Positions 43,841 to 53,721 of a stretch of DNA of 64,000 nt are shown here, piece by piece (position 1 is the first letter of the stretch; every line of letters starts with the position of its first letter). The position numbers were made by a program, and so were the translations under genes. The notes below the pieces were generated by a model that saw only the letters and a list, made by a program, of their open reading frames with translations, did not search any database and was not told the DNA's origin. The stretch is from JAEUTH01 sp039931675 (lineage in GTDB: Bacteria > Bacteroidota > Bacteroidia > AKYH767-A > OLB10), in assembly GCA_039931675.1 (NCBI GenBank), contig JBDTRM010000044.1, positions 1 through 64,000 on the forward strand, read 5' to 3'.

Positions 43841-43876
43841 ACCGGTGGTTATTCACAGGCAACCCTATTCAGGGTT
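43841..43876. repeat. Partial copy of the modular hairpin element
   Basis: ACCGGTGGTTATTCACAG, then AACCCTATTCAGGGTT, matching 41667-41701 apart from a few bases. It lies between the GT2 and epimerase genes, so the operon is flanked by related modules. Confidence 0.75.
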
Positions 43877-43896
43877 GACTGTTACCTATTGAATTT

Positions 43897-44850
43897 TCAA
43901 TTTTCAGTAATCTCTTTTATGCTGTACGAAATATCTTTTGTGGTTTCGTAATAATTTTTCACGAGTATGTCTGATATTAATCCTAATACAAAAAGAAGGA
44001 TACCTGTGATGACAAAAAATACTGTCATCAATGGGAGTAACGTATTTGATAAATCCTGGTGTACATATAAATATGAATATATGGTGGCGCAAGCGAATAT
44101 TCCCCCGATAAAAAGAAAGAATAGCCCGATTCCTCCAAGCAAATGCAAAGGCCGCACAGCAAATTTATTCCAGAACCAAACTGAAATCATATCAATAAAT
44201 CCTTTGAAGGTGCGGGTCCAGTTATATTTTGTTTTTCCTTTTGTACGCGGGCGATGGTTTACTTCCAACTCACCGATTTTAAATCCCTTAATTTTTAAAA
44301 TGGCTGGAATAAACCTGTGCATTTCGCCATATAGTGTAAGGTGATCGAAACATTCTTTTTTATAAACTTTCAAACTGCATCCGCTGTCGCTTATGCCATC
44401 GTTGATCATAAATTTACGAAGATAGTTAGCGCCACGCGAAACGAGCCGTTTCATAAAACTATCTTTTCTTTTTTTCCTCCAGCCCGAAACTACATCAAGA
44501 TCATTTTCTTCAAGATAGCTGATCAGTTGCGGAATATCTTTCGGATCATTTTGCCCGTCACCATCCATGGTAACGATGTAATCGTTTTTGGCATGTTTGA
44601 ATCCTGCATCCATTGCAGCAGTCTGCCCGAAATTTCTGCGAAAGGTAATCAGCCGAACAGGCGAAAGTTTTTTTATCACTTCGCGTGTTTTGTCTGTGGA
44701 GCCATCATCAATAAAAATAATTTCATAATCAAATTGATTCGCATTGCAGACATCAGTTATCTCTTTATGAAAGGCGGCAACGTTTTCTTCCTCGTTATAA
44801 ACAGGAACAACAACGGAAATTTTTTTACGATAATCGGGCAGGGGATTCAA
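43897..44850 (-). CDS. GT2-family polyprenyl-phosphate glycosyltransferase (GtrB/DPM1-like)
   Basis: 317 residues. The start is a TTG at 44850: an in-frame TGA lies upstream and the next ATG comes after the catalytic core. GT-A domain: VVVPVYNEEENV, FIDDGSTDKT, TFRRNFGQTAAMDAGF, MDGDGQNDP (DxD-like) and the SDSGCSLKVYKKE region. Two C-terminal membrane spans at ~235-295. These enzymes place a sugar on undecaprenyl phosphate on the cytoplasmic face; with a flippase-like protein and YfhO nearby, a lipid-linked sugar relay is inferred. Confidence 0.92.
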   Translation of the reverse strand: MNPLPDYRKKISVVVPVYNEEENVAAFHKEITDVCNANQFDYEIIFIDDGSTDKTREVIKKLSPVRLITFRRNFGQTAAMDAGFKHAKNDYIVTMDGDGQNDPKDIPQLISYLEENDLDVVSGWRKKRKDSFMKRLVSRGANYLRKFMINDGISDSGCSLKVYKKECFDHLTLYGEMHRFIPAILKIKGFKIGELEVNHRPRTKGKTKYNWTRTFKGFIDMISVWFWNKFAVRPLHLLGGIGLFFLFIGGIFACATIYSYLYVHQDLSNTLLPLMTVFFVITGILLFVLGLISDILVKNYYETTKDISYSIKEITEN

Positions 44851-45079
44851 TAGCAGAAAGTTAATTCATGAGGGGTGCAAAATGAGAAAAATTTCACAAG
44901 ATTTAAGCCATAATTGAAAGTTAAGGAAGTTGTTATAAAATGTCACATTCTTTAGATTACCTTTTAAAAGAAAAATTTGCTACTCCTTCAACATAAATAA
45001 TTAATGTGTTTCAAATACTTTTCTACTTTCACCCCGCTTTAAAACGTAACAATTATTTAAAGTTAACTTAACATAAGCA

Positions 45080-45724
45080 ATGGCACTTAACTTCTTAAAA
45101 TATCTTGTACCGCAGGACAAAAAATTTTTCCCGCTTTTTGAAAAAGCTGCCGCTAATCTTTCATTAGCAGGGAAAGCAATTTATGAATTGGTAATTTGTA
45201 CTGATGAAGAAGAGCGCATACGGCTGATGCGCGAAATTGAAGACCTTGAACATACAGGTGATGATATCACCCATGAGATATTCAGCGAACTGAGTAAAAA
45301 TTTTATCACACCATTTGATCGCGAAGACATACACCGTTTAGTTTCGGCATTGGATGACATATTAGATTACATTCATGGAAGCAGTAAGCGCATGCAACTG
45401 TATAATGTAAAAGTTTATACTCCTGATATGATCAAGCTTGCTGAATTGCTCCGTACGCAGATTGATGAACTGCGCAGGGCGATTTTCGAATTGAAAAACA
45501 TGAACCGCATGCGCGATATCACCGATTCATTAGTTCGTATCAACAGTATCGAAAATCATGCTGACGATGTTTTTGATAATGCCGTTGCAAAATTATTTAC
45601 AGATGAAAAAGATGCCGTGCAATTAATTAAAATCAAAGAAATTTTACAGGCATTGGAAACCGCAACTGATATGTGCGAAGATGCTGCAAATGTGATTGAA
45701 TCAATAGTAGTGAAAATGGCATGA
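45080..45724 (+). CDS. DUF47 / PhoU-like regulator of phosphate transport
   Basis: 214 residues, all-helical, matching the DUF47 family (PhoU-like, long helices with metal-binding acidic residues: RLMREIEDLEHTGDDITHEIF, FDREDIHRLVSALDDILDYIHG, INSIENHADDVFDNAV). DUF47 proteins are usually encoded next to PiT transporters, as here (gap 134 nt), and help control or assist phosphate uptake. Start ATG at 45080; the 229-nt region upstream has no recognised promoter box. Confidence 0.93.
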   Translation: MALNFLKYLVPQDKKFFPLFEKAAANLSLAGKAIYELVICTDEEERIRLMREIEDLEHTGDDITHEIFSELSKNFITPFDREDIHRLVSALDDILDYIHGSSKRMQLYNVKVYTPDMIKLAELLRTQIDELRRAIFELKNMNRMRDITDSLVRINSIENHADDVFDNAVAKLFTDEKDAVQLIKIKEILQALETATDMCEDAANVIESIVVKMA

Positions 45725-45816
45725 CAAAAATTATAAATTATAAATTTTGAATTATAAATTGTGGATAACGTAAACCATAAACAGATTGCTTCGTTCCTCG
45801 TAATGACGAATAACGG

Positions 45817-45847
45817 TATTTCCATATTTCCATATTTCCATATTTCC
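45817..45847 (+). repeat. TATTTCCA tandem repeat
   Basis: About 3.9 copies of the 8-mer just before the PiT gene start. A related degenerate run occurs at ~63940-64000. Upstream, 45782-45807 has the AGATTGCTTCGTTCCTCGTA dispersed sequence seen in inverse form at ~60597-60642. Confidence 0.8.
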
Positions 45848-45858
45848 TGATACCCGAT

Positions 45859-46851
45859 ATGTCATCAACCCTAATGATTGTAGTAATAGTATTCGCTCTC
45901 GTTTTTGATTTCATCAATGGCTTTCATGATGCTGCTAATTCTATTGCCACTGTAGTATCTACCAAGGTGCTTACTCCCTTTGTTGCTGTGGTATGGGCAG
46001 CAGCATTTAATTTTATTGCGTATTGGATATTCGAATTAAAAGTGGCAGATACCGTTGCAAAAACAGTGAAGGCTGAAAATATTACGCTCGTGGTTGTGCT
46101 TTCAGGATTGATCGCAGCCATTATCTGGAATCTTATAACCTGGTGGAGGGGCATACCTTCATCATCATCACATACGCTCATAGGTGGTTTTGCCGGTGCC
46201 GGTGTTGCAAATGCCGGCAGCTTACATGCGGTAAATCTTTCGGCTATAATGCCTGTTATTTATTTCATTGTGCTGGCACCGGTATTAGGAATGATCATTT
46301 CGTACTTTATAAGTGTGCTCACTTTGCATATTTGCAAGAGATCAAATCCTTCAAAAGTGGATAAAATTTTCAGACGCTTGCAGCTCGTTTCATCAGCAGC
46401 TTACAGCCTGGGGCATGGTGGTAATGATGCACAAAAAGTGATGGGAATTATAGCAGCGGCTATGCTTTCGCAAGGTATAATTGGCGACATTAAAGAATTA
46501 CCCGAGTGGGTTCCCCTGGCTTGTTATACATCCATAGCAGCAGGTACAATGATTGGCGGATGGCGCATTGTAAAAACTATGGGACAAAAAATAACCAAGC
46601 TTACACCTTTTGAAGGCTTTAGTGCCGAAACTGCCGGGGCAATAACTTTATTTGCAACGCAACATTATAAAATTCCTGTTTCAACAACACATACCATTAC
46701 AGGTTCCATTATCGGTGTTGGATTAACCAAAAGAATTTCTGCTGTAAGATGGGGAGTAACCATTCAGTTGATCTGGGCGTGGGTGCTTACCATCCCGGTT
46801 ACGGCTGGTCTTGCAGCACTTATATTTTTACTGCTGAATACTTTTTTGTAG
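45859..46851 (+). CDS. pit: Low-affinity inorganic phosphate transporter (PiT)
   Basis: 330 residues with ~10 membrane spans and the two repeated PiT signatures: DFINGFHDAANSIATVVSTKVLTP-like stretch at the N-terminus and SLGHGGNDAQKVMGII in the middle, each with the GANDxxx-type site, plus VSTTHTITGSIIGVG. Inner-membrane, proton- or sodium-coupled phosphate uptake. The second gene of a pair with the DUF47 regulator. Confidence 0.94.
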   Translation: MSSTLMIVVIVFALVFDFINGFHDAANSIATVVSTKVLTPFVAVVWAAAFNFIAYWIFELKVADTVAKTVKAENITLVVVLSGLIAAIIWNLITWWRGIPSSSSHTLIGGFAGAGVANAGSLHAVNLSAIMPVIYFIVLAPVLGMIISYFISVLTLHICKRSNPSKVDKIFRRLQLVSSAAYSLGHGGNDAQKVMGIIAAAMLSQGIIGDIKELPEWVPLACYTSIAAGTMIGGWRIVKTMGQKITKLTPFEGFSAETAGAITLFATQHYKIPVSTTHTITGSIIGVGLTKRISAVRWGVTIQLIWAWVLTIPVTAGLAALIFLLLNTFL

Positions 46852-47113
46852 GAAAATATTTTTTCGTTGGGTTAATGAATGAGCAAAAACGGATCACTTT
46901 TAACTTTATACCACTGAGCTTACTTCTTTAGCCCTATCAATATTGACTTTTGAGCCGGTAATGGTTTGCCCGTTTTTTTTAGAGAGAAGATAATCCTTGT
47001 TCAGACATTCATTGTACCGTTTCAACACTAATTGTTTTTTCCGCTATAAGTCTTGAAACATCTTTGTACAATCAATTGGAGTTTTTTATTAATCCCCGTT
47101 AATTAAACCATAA

Positions 47114-50100
47114 ATGAAAAGAGTACAATTACTAATTCTGTTATTTATTTTATCGCTAAAAGGTTATTCACAAATAACCCCATTATGGACTAATACCTAT
47201 CAAGGTACAGGAGATAACTCAGATCGCTATAATGCCATTGCAAAAGACGGTGCGGGCAATATATATCTCGCAGGATATACCTTTCAAACCGGCCAGGACA
47301 AAAACTATCTTTTGGTAAAAATTAATCAGTCTGGCGTTGTTCTTTGGAGCCGTGTTTATAATAACAGCACAGCAAATGGATCTGACAAAGTTTTTTTCGT
47401 AGGTGTTGATGGTCTTAACAATGTATATATTTCAGGAACTACTGATGGCGGTTCAATTAATCAGAACGACATCCTCACACAGAAGTATGACGCGAGCGGA
47501 ACCATGCAATGGACTGCTACTTACAACAATGTGTTGGCAAATCAGAATGAAGAACCGTTAGGTATGAGCGTGGATAACAGCGGTAACGTTTATATAACAG
47601 GTTTGAGTGATAAAGATTCAACTGCCTTTACTAATGACGACATCATTACTTTAAAATACAACACAGCAGGAACATTGTTATGGTCTGCAAGAATTAACGG
47701 TGTAGGAAACGGTACCGATCGTGGCAGTTCAATTACAAGCGACAATGCAGGTAATTGTTTTATTACAGGCCGCACTTTTACAAATAATGCAAGTGCCGAT
47801 GATGTGATTACGGTTAAATATAATTCGTCAGGAGGTGAAACATGGCGCAATGTTTATAACAGAAACGGGAACAATGATCGTGGAGAAGCTATTGCAATTG
47901 ATGATAGCGGAAATGTTTTTACAACAGGTCGTTCCTCAAACGGAAATAGCTATGATTTTGTTTTGATCAAATATAACGCAGCAGGTCTGCCGCAGTTTAC
48001 ATCTTTTTACAGTACCACACAGGATGAATATCCTTCGCGAATTGCATTGGATGCAAACCGAAATATTTTAGTAGCAGGGCAAAGAGATGTAGATCCTTCG
48101 GGAGGAACTAATAACTACGATTATCAATTAGTAAAATTTAATCCGTCAGGTGTTCAGCAGTGGGCACAGTCATTCGGAAATGCGGCAAATAATGCCGAAG
48201 ATCCCAATGGATTACTTACCGATGCATCGGGCAATATTTATATTACAGGCAAGAGTGATGTAAGTACCACAGCAGGTGTTGTTGCAAATAATTACCTGAC
48301 AGTGAAATACGATGCATCGGGAGTGTTGCAGTGGTCAGCATATTTTAACGGAACTGCTGTTAACAGTGACGACATAGCCGAAGGAATGGTATTGGATGGA
48401 GCAGGAAACATTTATGTTGCCGGTGGTGCACAAAATTTAAATACCCAAAAGGATGGCATGGTCATTAAATATAATGTCTCAACCGGTGCTGTTACATTAT
48501 CGCAGGTTTATAACGGAACAGGTGAATACACAGATAAGATTCAGGGAATTACCACTGATACACTCAACAACGTTTATGTTACAGGATATGTTTATAATTC
48601 TGAAAGACGAAAGGATCTTTTTACAAGAAAAATAAATGCAGCAGGAACTGTATTATGGACCAGCGTTTATGACTTTGTTCAATCTGACGATGAAGGCAAA
48701 GCAATAGCTGTGGATGATAGCGGATACGTTTATGTAACAGGACAAAGTATAGGTTCAGGCACCAGCGATGATTTTATAACAATAAAGTATGATGCTGCCG
48801 GCAATCAATTATGGGCCAGCCGTTACAATTTTGCAAACGAAGCCGATGTGGCAGTTTCTATTGCTGTTAATATTGCCGGTCTTGTATTTGTTACAGGCTA
48901 CAGTGATGCCAACCCTTCAAGCTTTGTAACCGATTATGATTATGCTACTATAAAATATTCAGCTACGGGAAATGAAATGGCAGTGACAAGGTATAGTGGT
49001 GCCGTTAACAAACCCGATCGTCCTGTTAAGTTAATAATCTCAGGAAGCAGTGTTTACGTAACAGGCCGCAGTTCAAATGCTTCCAACTATGATATTGTAA
49101 CTATTAAATATCCTTTCAGCTTAACTCAAAGCTGGGTTGCAACTTATGCGGGCACAGGCAATGGTGATGATGTACCTGCTGACCTTACAGTTGAGAATGG
49201 AAATGCTTATGTCACCGGCTACTCATTTAACGGAGTTTCAGATGATATAGTAACGTTGAAATATACTTCAGCCGGACTTCAATCGTGGGCTGCAACTTAT
49301 AACGGTGCTTTGAATGGTAGTGATCGCCCCGGTGCAATGACCATAAATGCAAATGGAGTTTACGTAACCGGCCGCACAACAGTTGGTCTTGGTGCTGACA
49401 GCGCTGATTTTATAACAGTAAAGTATAACAAAACTTCAGGAGCCCAGGTTTGGAGTAATATTTATAATGGTCCAGGTGCAGGATATGACAAAGGAACTGC
49501 AATAGTTACCAATGTAGTGGGAAGTATTATTGCATCAGGAGATATTACCAACAGTGGCACCACTACAGATATGAGTACAATTCTATATGATGATAATGGA
49601 AATCGTAAATGGATTGCCAACTATAATGGTGCAGGTAACGGAGATGATGCTGTAAGAGCAAACCTTCTTGATAAAACAGGATTTTTGTATGTAGCAGGTT
49701 ATGTTACAGGAGCAGGCTCCGCAGGTTTTGATGCTACTACTTTGAAATATTGTCCACAGCCGGGGGCTTCAGCCGGTGCTGATGTTGCTGTATGCAAAGG
49801 TTCGGGTACCACACTAACAGCTTCTGGTGGTAACAGTTATTTATGGACACCGGCTGCGGGATTGAGCAGCTCTGCAATTTCAAATCCTGTTGCATCGCCT
49901 GTTGCAACTACCACCTATACGGTAACAGTTAGTAATACGCAAGGTTGTTCAGCTACAGCCACAATTAAGGTTACAGTTAACTCAGTGCCTTCTGCAACAA
50001 TTATACCTTCGGGAACGGATACCATTTGCAGTGGTGATAGTCTTTTGCTTAGTGCAAATTCAGGTGCAGGTTTGACATATCAATGGAAAAAAGGAACTAC

Positions 50101-50734
50101 GGTTATTGCCGGTGCTGCGGGCATATCATATTATGCTAAAACAGCGGCTTCATATAAAGTTTTAGTTACAAATAGTGGAGGTTGCACAAAGCTTTCTGTC
50201 ACTGCCAAAATTGTTTATGGAAATCCAACGGCAACAATAACAGCAAGTGGCCCAACTTCTTTTTGCGCAGGCGACTCTGTAATATTTACTGCTAACTCTG
50301 GTGCAGGTTTTACTTATCAATGGAAAAAGGGAACAACTAATATCGCAGGTGCAACAGGTATTTCTTATACAGCAAAAACTGCCGGCATTTATAAAGTAGT
50401 TGTAGCAAGTTCAAATGGTTGTACTAAATTATCTACAGGTAAAACAGTAACTGTAAATTGTCGTACAGTAAATAATGCGATTTCCGATTTGGAATATGCA
50501 GTTGTTAATCCTAATCCATTTAGTAATTCATTTCAACTCAACCTGAAATCTGAAAGTGATGAAAAGATCCGGGTTGTAATTTACAATGTGATAGGAAGCA
50601 AGGTTTACGAGTCAGAATTATTTGATAATAATGATGAAAAGAGTTTTGGCCAGGACCTTAACCCGGGAATATATTTTGCAGAAGTGATTCAAGGCGATCA
50701 TCATCAAATGTTGCGCGTTGTAAAGGCCAGGTAA
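47114..50734 (+). CDS. Giant SBBP-repeat T9SS protein with Ig-like domains
   Basis: 1206 residues. Signal peptide (MKRVQLLILLFILSLKG, ending YSQ), then ~15 SBBP-type beta-propeller repeats of ~55-60 residues at ~25-880 (recurrent GNIYITGLSD, DIITLKYNTAG, WSARINGVGNGTDRG). An Ig/PKD-like segment (~885-955) and two Ig-like repeats (~965-1115: TYQWKKGTT) come next. A T9SS type A sorting domain ends the protein (NPNPFSNSFQLNL, GIYFAEVI). Secreted to the surface. No enzyme motif. It leads a closely spaced run of eight genes to 59357. Function unknown; ligand or glycan binding is a guess. Confidence 0.9.
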   Translation: MKRVQLLILLFILSLKGYSQITPLWTNTYQGTGDNSDRYNAIAKDGAGNIYLAGYTFQTGQDKNYLLVKINQSGVVLWSRVYNNSTANGSDKVFFVGVDGLNNVYISGTTDGGSINQNDILTQKYDASGTMQWTATYNNVLANQNEEPLGMSVDNSGNVYITGLSDKDSTAFTNDDIITLKYNTAGTLLWSARINGVGNGTDRGSSITSDNAGNCFITGRTFTNNASADDVITVKYNSSGGETWRNVYNRNGNNDRGEAIAIDDSGNVFTTGRSSNGNSYDFVLIKYNAAGLPQFTSFYSTTQDEYPSRIALDANRNILVAGQRDVDPSGGTNNYDYQLVKFNPSGVQQWAQSFGNAANNAEDPNGLLTDASGNIYITGKSDVSTTAGVVANNYLTVKYDASGVLQWSAYFNGTAVNSDDIAEGMVLDGAGNIYVAGGAQNLNTQKDGMVIKYNVSTGAVTLSQVYNGTGEYTDKIQGITTDTLNNVYVTGYVYNSERRKDLFTRKINAAGTVLWTSVYDFVQSDDEGKAIAVDDSGYVYVTGQSIGSGTSDDFITIKYDAAGNQLWASRYNFANEADVAVSIAVNIAGLVFVTGYSDANPSSFVTDYDYATIKYSATGNEMAVTRYSGAVNKPDRPVKLIISGSSVYVTGRSSNASNYDIVTIKYPFSLTQSWVATYAGTGNGDDVPADLTVENGNAYVTGYSFNGVSDDIVTLKYTSAGLQSWAATYNGALNGSDRPGAMTINANGVYVTGRTTVGLGADSADFITVKYNKTSGAQVWSNIYNGPGAGYDKGTAIVTNVVGSIIASGDITNSGTTTDMSTILYDDNGNRKWIANYNGAGNGDDAVRANLLDKTGFLYVAGYVTGAGSAGFDATTLKYCPQPGASAGADVAVCKGSGTTLTASGGNSYLWTPAAGLSSSAISNPVASPVATTTYTVTVSNTQGCSATATIKVTVNSVPSATIIPSGTDTICSGDSLLLSANSGAGLTYQWKKGTTVIAGAAGISYYAKTAASYKVLVTNSGGCTKLSVTAKIVYGNPTATITASGPTSFCAGDSVIFTANSGAGFTYQWKKGTTNIAGATGISYTAKTAGIYKVVVASSNGCTKLSTGKTVTVNCRTVNNAISDLEYAVVNPNPFSNSFQLNLKSESDEKIRVVIYNVIGSKVYESELFDNNDEKSFGQDLNPGIYFAEVIQGDHHQMLRVVKAR

Positions 50735-50774
50735 AACATCAATAATTTAATAATTAAAAAGTAATCCACATATC

Positions 50775-53699
50775 ATGAATAACATAAAGAGATTTATAAG
50801 CTGTATAATAATGCTGATAGTACTTACAACTTCAGCATACCCTCAAATTGCACAGCAGTGGGCAACAACTTATAATGGCCGTGGCGATTATAACGATAGG
50901 TTTACATGTATTGTTACTGATAATGCAGGCAACATTTATGCGGGCGGTTCAACAAATAACATAGCAACCAACCGCGATTTTCTTGTTGCTAAATCAGATG
51001 CTAACGGAAATGAGATATGGCGCAAAACTTATAATTGTCTTGGCAACGGTCCCGATGAAGTGCTTGCAATAACTGTGGATGCAACATCAAATGTTTATGT
51101 AACGGGATTCGGAAAAAGCGAGGAGTTCGGAAATGATTTTCTCACTATTAAATATGATGCTTCTGGTAATCAACTTTGGGTGCAGCAATACGATTATTCA
51201 GCGCATCAATATGACCAGGCAAACTCTATATGTGTAGATGCATCAGGCAATGTTATAGTTACCGGCCAGAGTGATAGCGATCCTTCCGCATATACTGATG
51301 ATGATTACCTGACGATAAAATATGATGCAAATGGTGTGCAGCAGTGGACTGCAAGATTTGCAGGATTAGGTGCAGGCACCGATCGTGCAGCAAAAGTTTT
51401 AGCTGACAGCAATGGCGACATTGTTATTACCGGCAGGGCTAACAACGGCAGTAATGATGATTACGTAACCATAAAATATAATGCAGCAGGTGTGCAGCAA
51501 TGGATTCAATATGGTGACAGAGGAGGTAATGACCGGGCAACAGCCATGGTGATGGATGCATCAGGAAATGTTTATGTGACTGGACGAAGTAGTAATGGTA
51601 ACAATGATGATTTCTATACTATAAAATATACAAGTGCCGGTACACAGGGCTTTACTAAAATTTATGATTTTGTAGATGATGACAGGGCAACTGCGATTGC
51701 AATTGACAGTTCCGGAAATATAATCATAACAGGGCAAAGTGATGCAAACCCCAATGGAACCCGCAACTGGAATTACCGTACGGTAAAGTATAATACTATC
51801 GGAACCCAGGTATGGGCTTCGTCTTATGATGGAGCAATTGGCCAGGATGATTTACCTTATGCGATTGCTGTTAATGCAGCAGGGGCTATTTTTGTAACAG
51901 GTGTAGCCGATGCAGATCCTTCAGCAGAAATTGTTAACGATATAGTTACAGTTAAATATTCATCAGCCGGGGTACAAACCTGGGCAACAACTTATTCAGG
52001 TTCCGGAGGTTTTGATGATGAAGGTAATGCGGTAACTATTGCTGCTAACGGGTCTTGTGTAGTTGCAGGTTATATTGAAGACAACCAGCAGCAACGGAGT
52101 GGTTTGGTTGTTAAATATTCAACTACAGGTGCCCAAACCTGGGGTTATATTTTTGACGGCATAGGTGATAACTCAGACAATGTACGTGATTTAAAAGTTG
52201 ACAATACCGGCAACGTTTATGTATCGGGTTATAGTGTTGGTTTTAATTCTGACCGCGATATATGTACTATTAAAATGAATAGCAATGGTGATACACTTTG
52301 GGTGAAACGTTTAAATGGCACATCACCCGATAGTGATGATGATGCTAATTCAATTGATGTTGATGGTTCAGGAAATGTAATCGTTTCGGGCTTTTCAAAA
52401 AACAGCGGTACATCAAACGATATTACTTTGATAAAATACAATTCTGTTGGCGATACACTTTGGACAAATTATTATGATTCACCGGTTCATGAAACAGATA
52501 AAAGTTATGCCATGGCAACTGATGGAAATGGAAATATTTACCTGACCGGCAGAAGCGATTCTGACCCTTCAGTTTTCTCAAATGATAATTGCATTTCATT
52601 AAAATATAATAATGCTGGCAGCGAATTATGGAATCAAACAATTGATGGTGCAACTCATGGTGCCGACCGTGGAAGATTTATCCGTGTTGCTGCAAGTGGT
52701 AATATATACATTTCCGGCCGCACTTTTAACGGTACCAACAATGATATACTTCTTGCTAAATATAATAATACCGGCACTCAACAATGGGCTGTTACTTATG
52801 ACAGCGGCACAGGTGATGATGATGCAAATGATTTCGAAATTGATGCAAACGAAAATTTATACATCACAGGGTTTAAGGCAAACAATGGTGTAGCTGATTT
52901 CGATTACCTCACCATGAAATACAATAGTGGAGGAGTGCAGCAATGGGTTAAGTTTTATAACGGTAATGGCAATGGTGATGATGTTGCCGAAAGATTGGTG
53001 CTTGATGCTACAGGTAATGTTTTTGTTACAGGATTTTCAGATGAAAACGCTACGGTTGATACCAATTATAATGTTGTCACCATTAAATATGATAATGCCG
53101 GAAATGCTGCTCAATGGACACAGATTTATAATGGAACTTCTAATCTCAATGATATAGCTGACGGAATTGCAACTGATAATTTCGGAAACATTTATGTGGC
53201 AGCACACACTGATAACGGAACAACAGTTAATCCGAATTATGATGTGTTGATTTTGCGATATGATAACAATGGCTCATTGAACTGGAGTACCACATACAAT
53301 GGCGCTTCAGACACGAGTGATGTTCCCAACCTGATTAAAATTAATGGCAACGATATTTATGTTGCAGGCAGTTCGTGGGTTAACGGAAGGCAACGTGACA
53401 TGCTCATAATTAAATACAGCGGATTTTTAAGTGTGAATGATTTGACAAATAGTACATCAATAAATATCGGACCTAATCCATTCACTGATGCTCTATACGT
53501 TAATAGCGTTCAAAGTGAATTGAAAAATTTAATATTTCAATTATATGATATAACCGGACGCTTAATAACTGACAGTAATATTAATGCTGATGGTTCTGTA
53601 ATGTTCAATTCAGCTCAAATGGCTGAAGGTCTTTACACCTATCGTATTTCTCAAAACAACACTGTAATTAAAACAGGTTTAATTGAACACAGGCAATAA
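50775..53699 (+). CDS. SBBP-repeat T9SS protein, paralogue
   Basis: 974 residues. Signal peptide (ends YPQ), ~16 SBBP repeats at ~25-870 in the same phrasing as the upstream protein (GNVYVTGFG, DYVTIKYNAAGVQQW), and a T9SS domain (NIGPNPFTDALYV, GRLITDSNI, GLYTYRIS). It lacks the Ig-like block of its neighbour. A tandem paralogue, 40 nt behind it, with clearly diverged repeats, so an old duplication. Surface-exposed; function unknown. Confidence 0.9.
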   Translation: MNNIKRFISCIIMLIVLTTSAYPQIAQQWATTYNGRGDYNDRFTCIVTDNAGNIYAGGSTNNIATNRDFLVAKSDANGNEIWRKTYNCLGNGPDEVLAITVDATSNVYVTGFGKSEEFGNDFLTIKYDASGNQLWVQQYDYSAHQYDQANSICVDASGNVIVTGQSDSDPSAYTDDDYLTIKYDANGVQQWTARFAGLGAGTDRAAKVLADSNGDIVITGRANNGSNDDYVTIKYNAAGVQQWIQYGDRGGNDRATAMVMDASGNVYVTGRSSNGNNDDFYTIKYTSAGTQGFTKIYDFVDDDRATAIAIDSSGNIIITGQSDANPNGTRNWNYRTVKYNTIGTQVWASSYDGAIGQDDLPYAIAVNAAGAIFVTGVADADPSAEIVNDIVTVKYSSAGVQTWATTYSGSGGFDDEGNAVTIAANGSCVVAGYIEDNQQQRSGLVVKYSTTGAQTWGYIFDGIGDNSDNVRDLKVDNTGNVYVSGYSVGFNSDRDICTIKMNSNGDTLWVKRLNGTSPDSDDDANSIDVDGSGNVIVSGFSKNSGTSNDITLIKYNSVGDTLWTNYYDSPVHETDKSYAMATDGNGNIYLTGRSDSDPSVFSNDNCISLKYNNAGSELWNQTIDGATHGADRGRFIRVAASGNIYISGRTFNGTNNDILLAKYNNTGTQQWAVTYDSGTGDDDANDFEIDANENLYITGFKANNGVADFDYLTMKYNSGGVQQWVKFYNGNGNGDDVAERLVLDATGNVFVTGFSDENATVDTNYNVVTIKYDNAGNAAQWTQIYNGTSNLNDIADGIATDNFGNIYVAAHTDNGTTVNPNYDVLILRYDNNGSLNWSTTYNGASDTSDVPNLIKINGNDIYVAGSSWVNGRQRDMLIIKYSGFLSVNDLTNSTSINIGPNPFTDALYVNSVQSELKNLIFQLYDITGRLITDSNINADGSVMFNSAQMAEGLYTYRISQNNTVIKTGLIEHRQ

Positions 53700-53721
53700 C
53701 TAATTACAATATTTCTGACAA

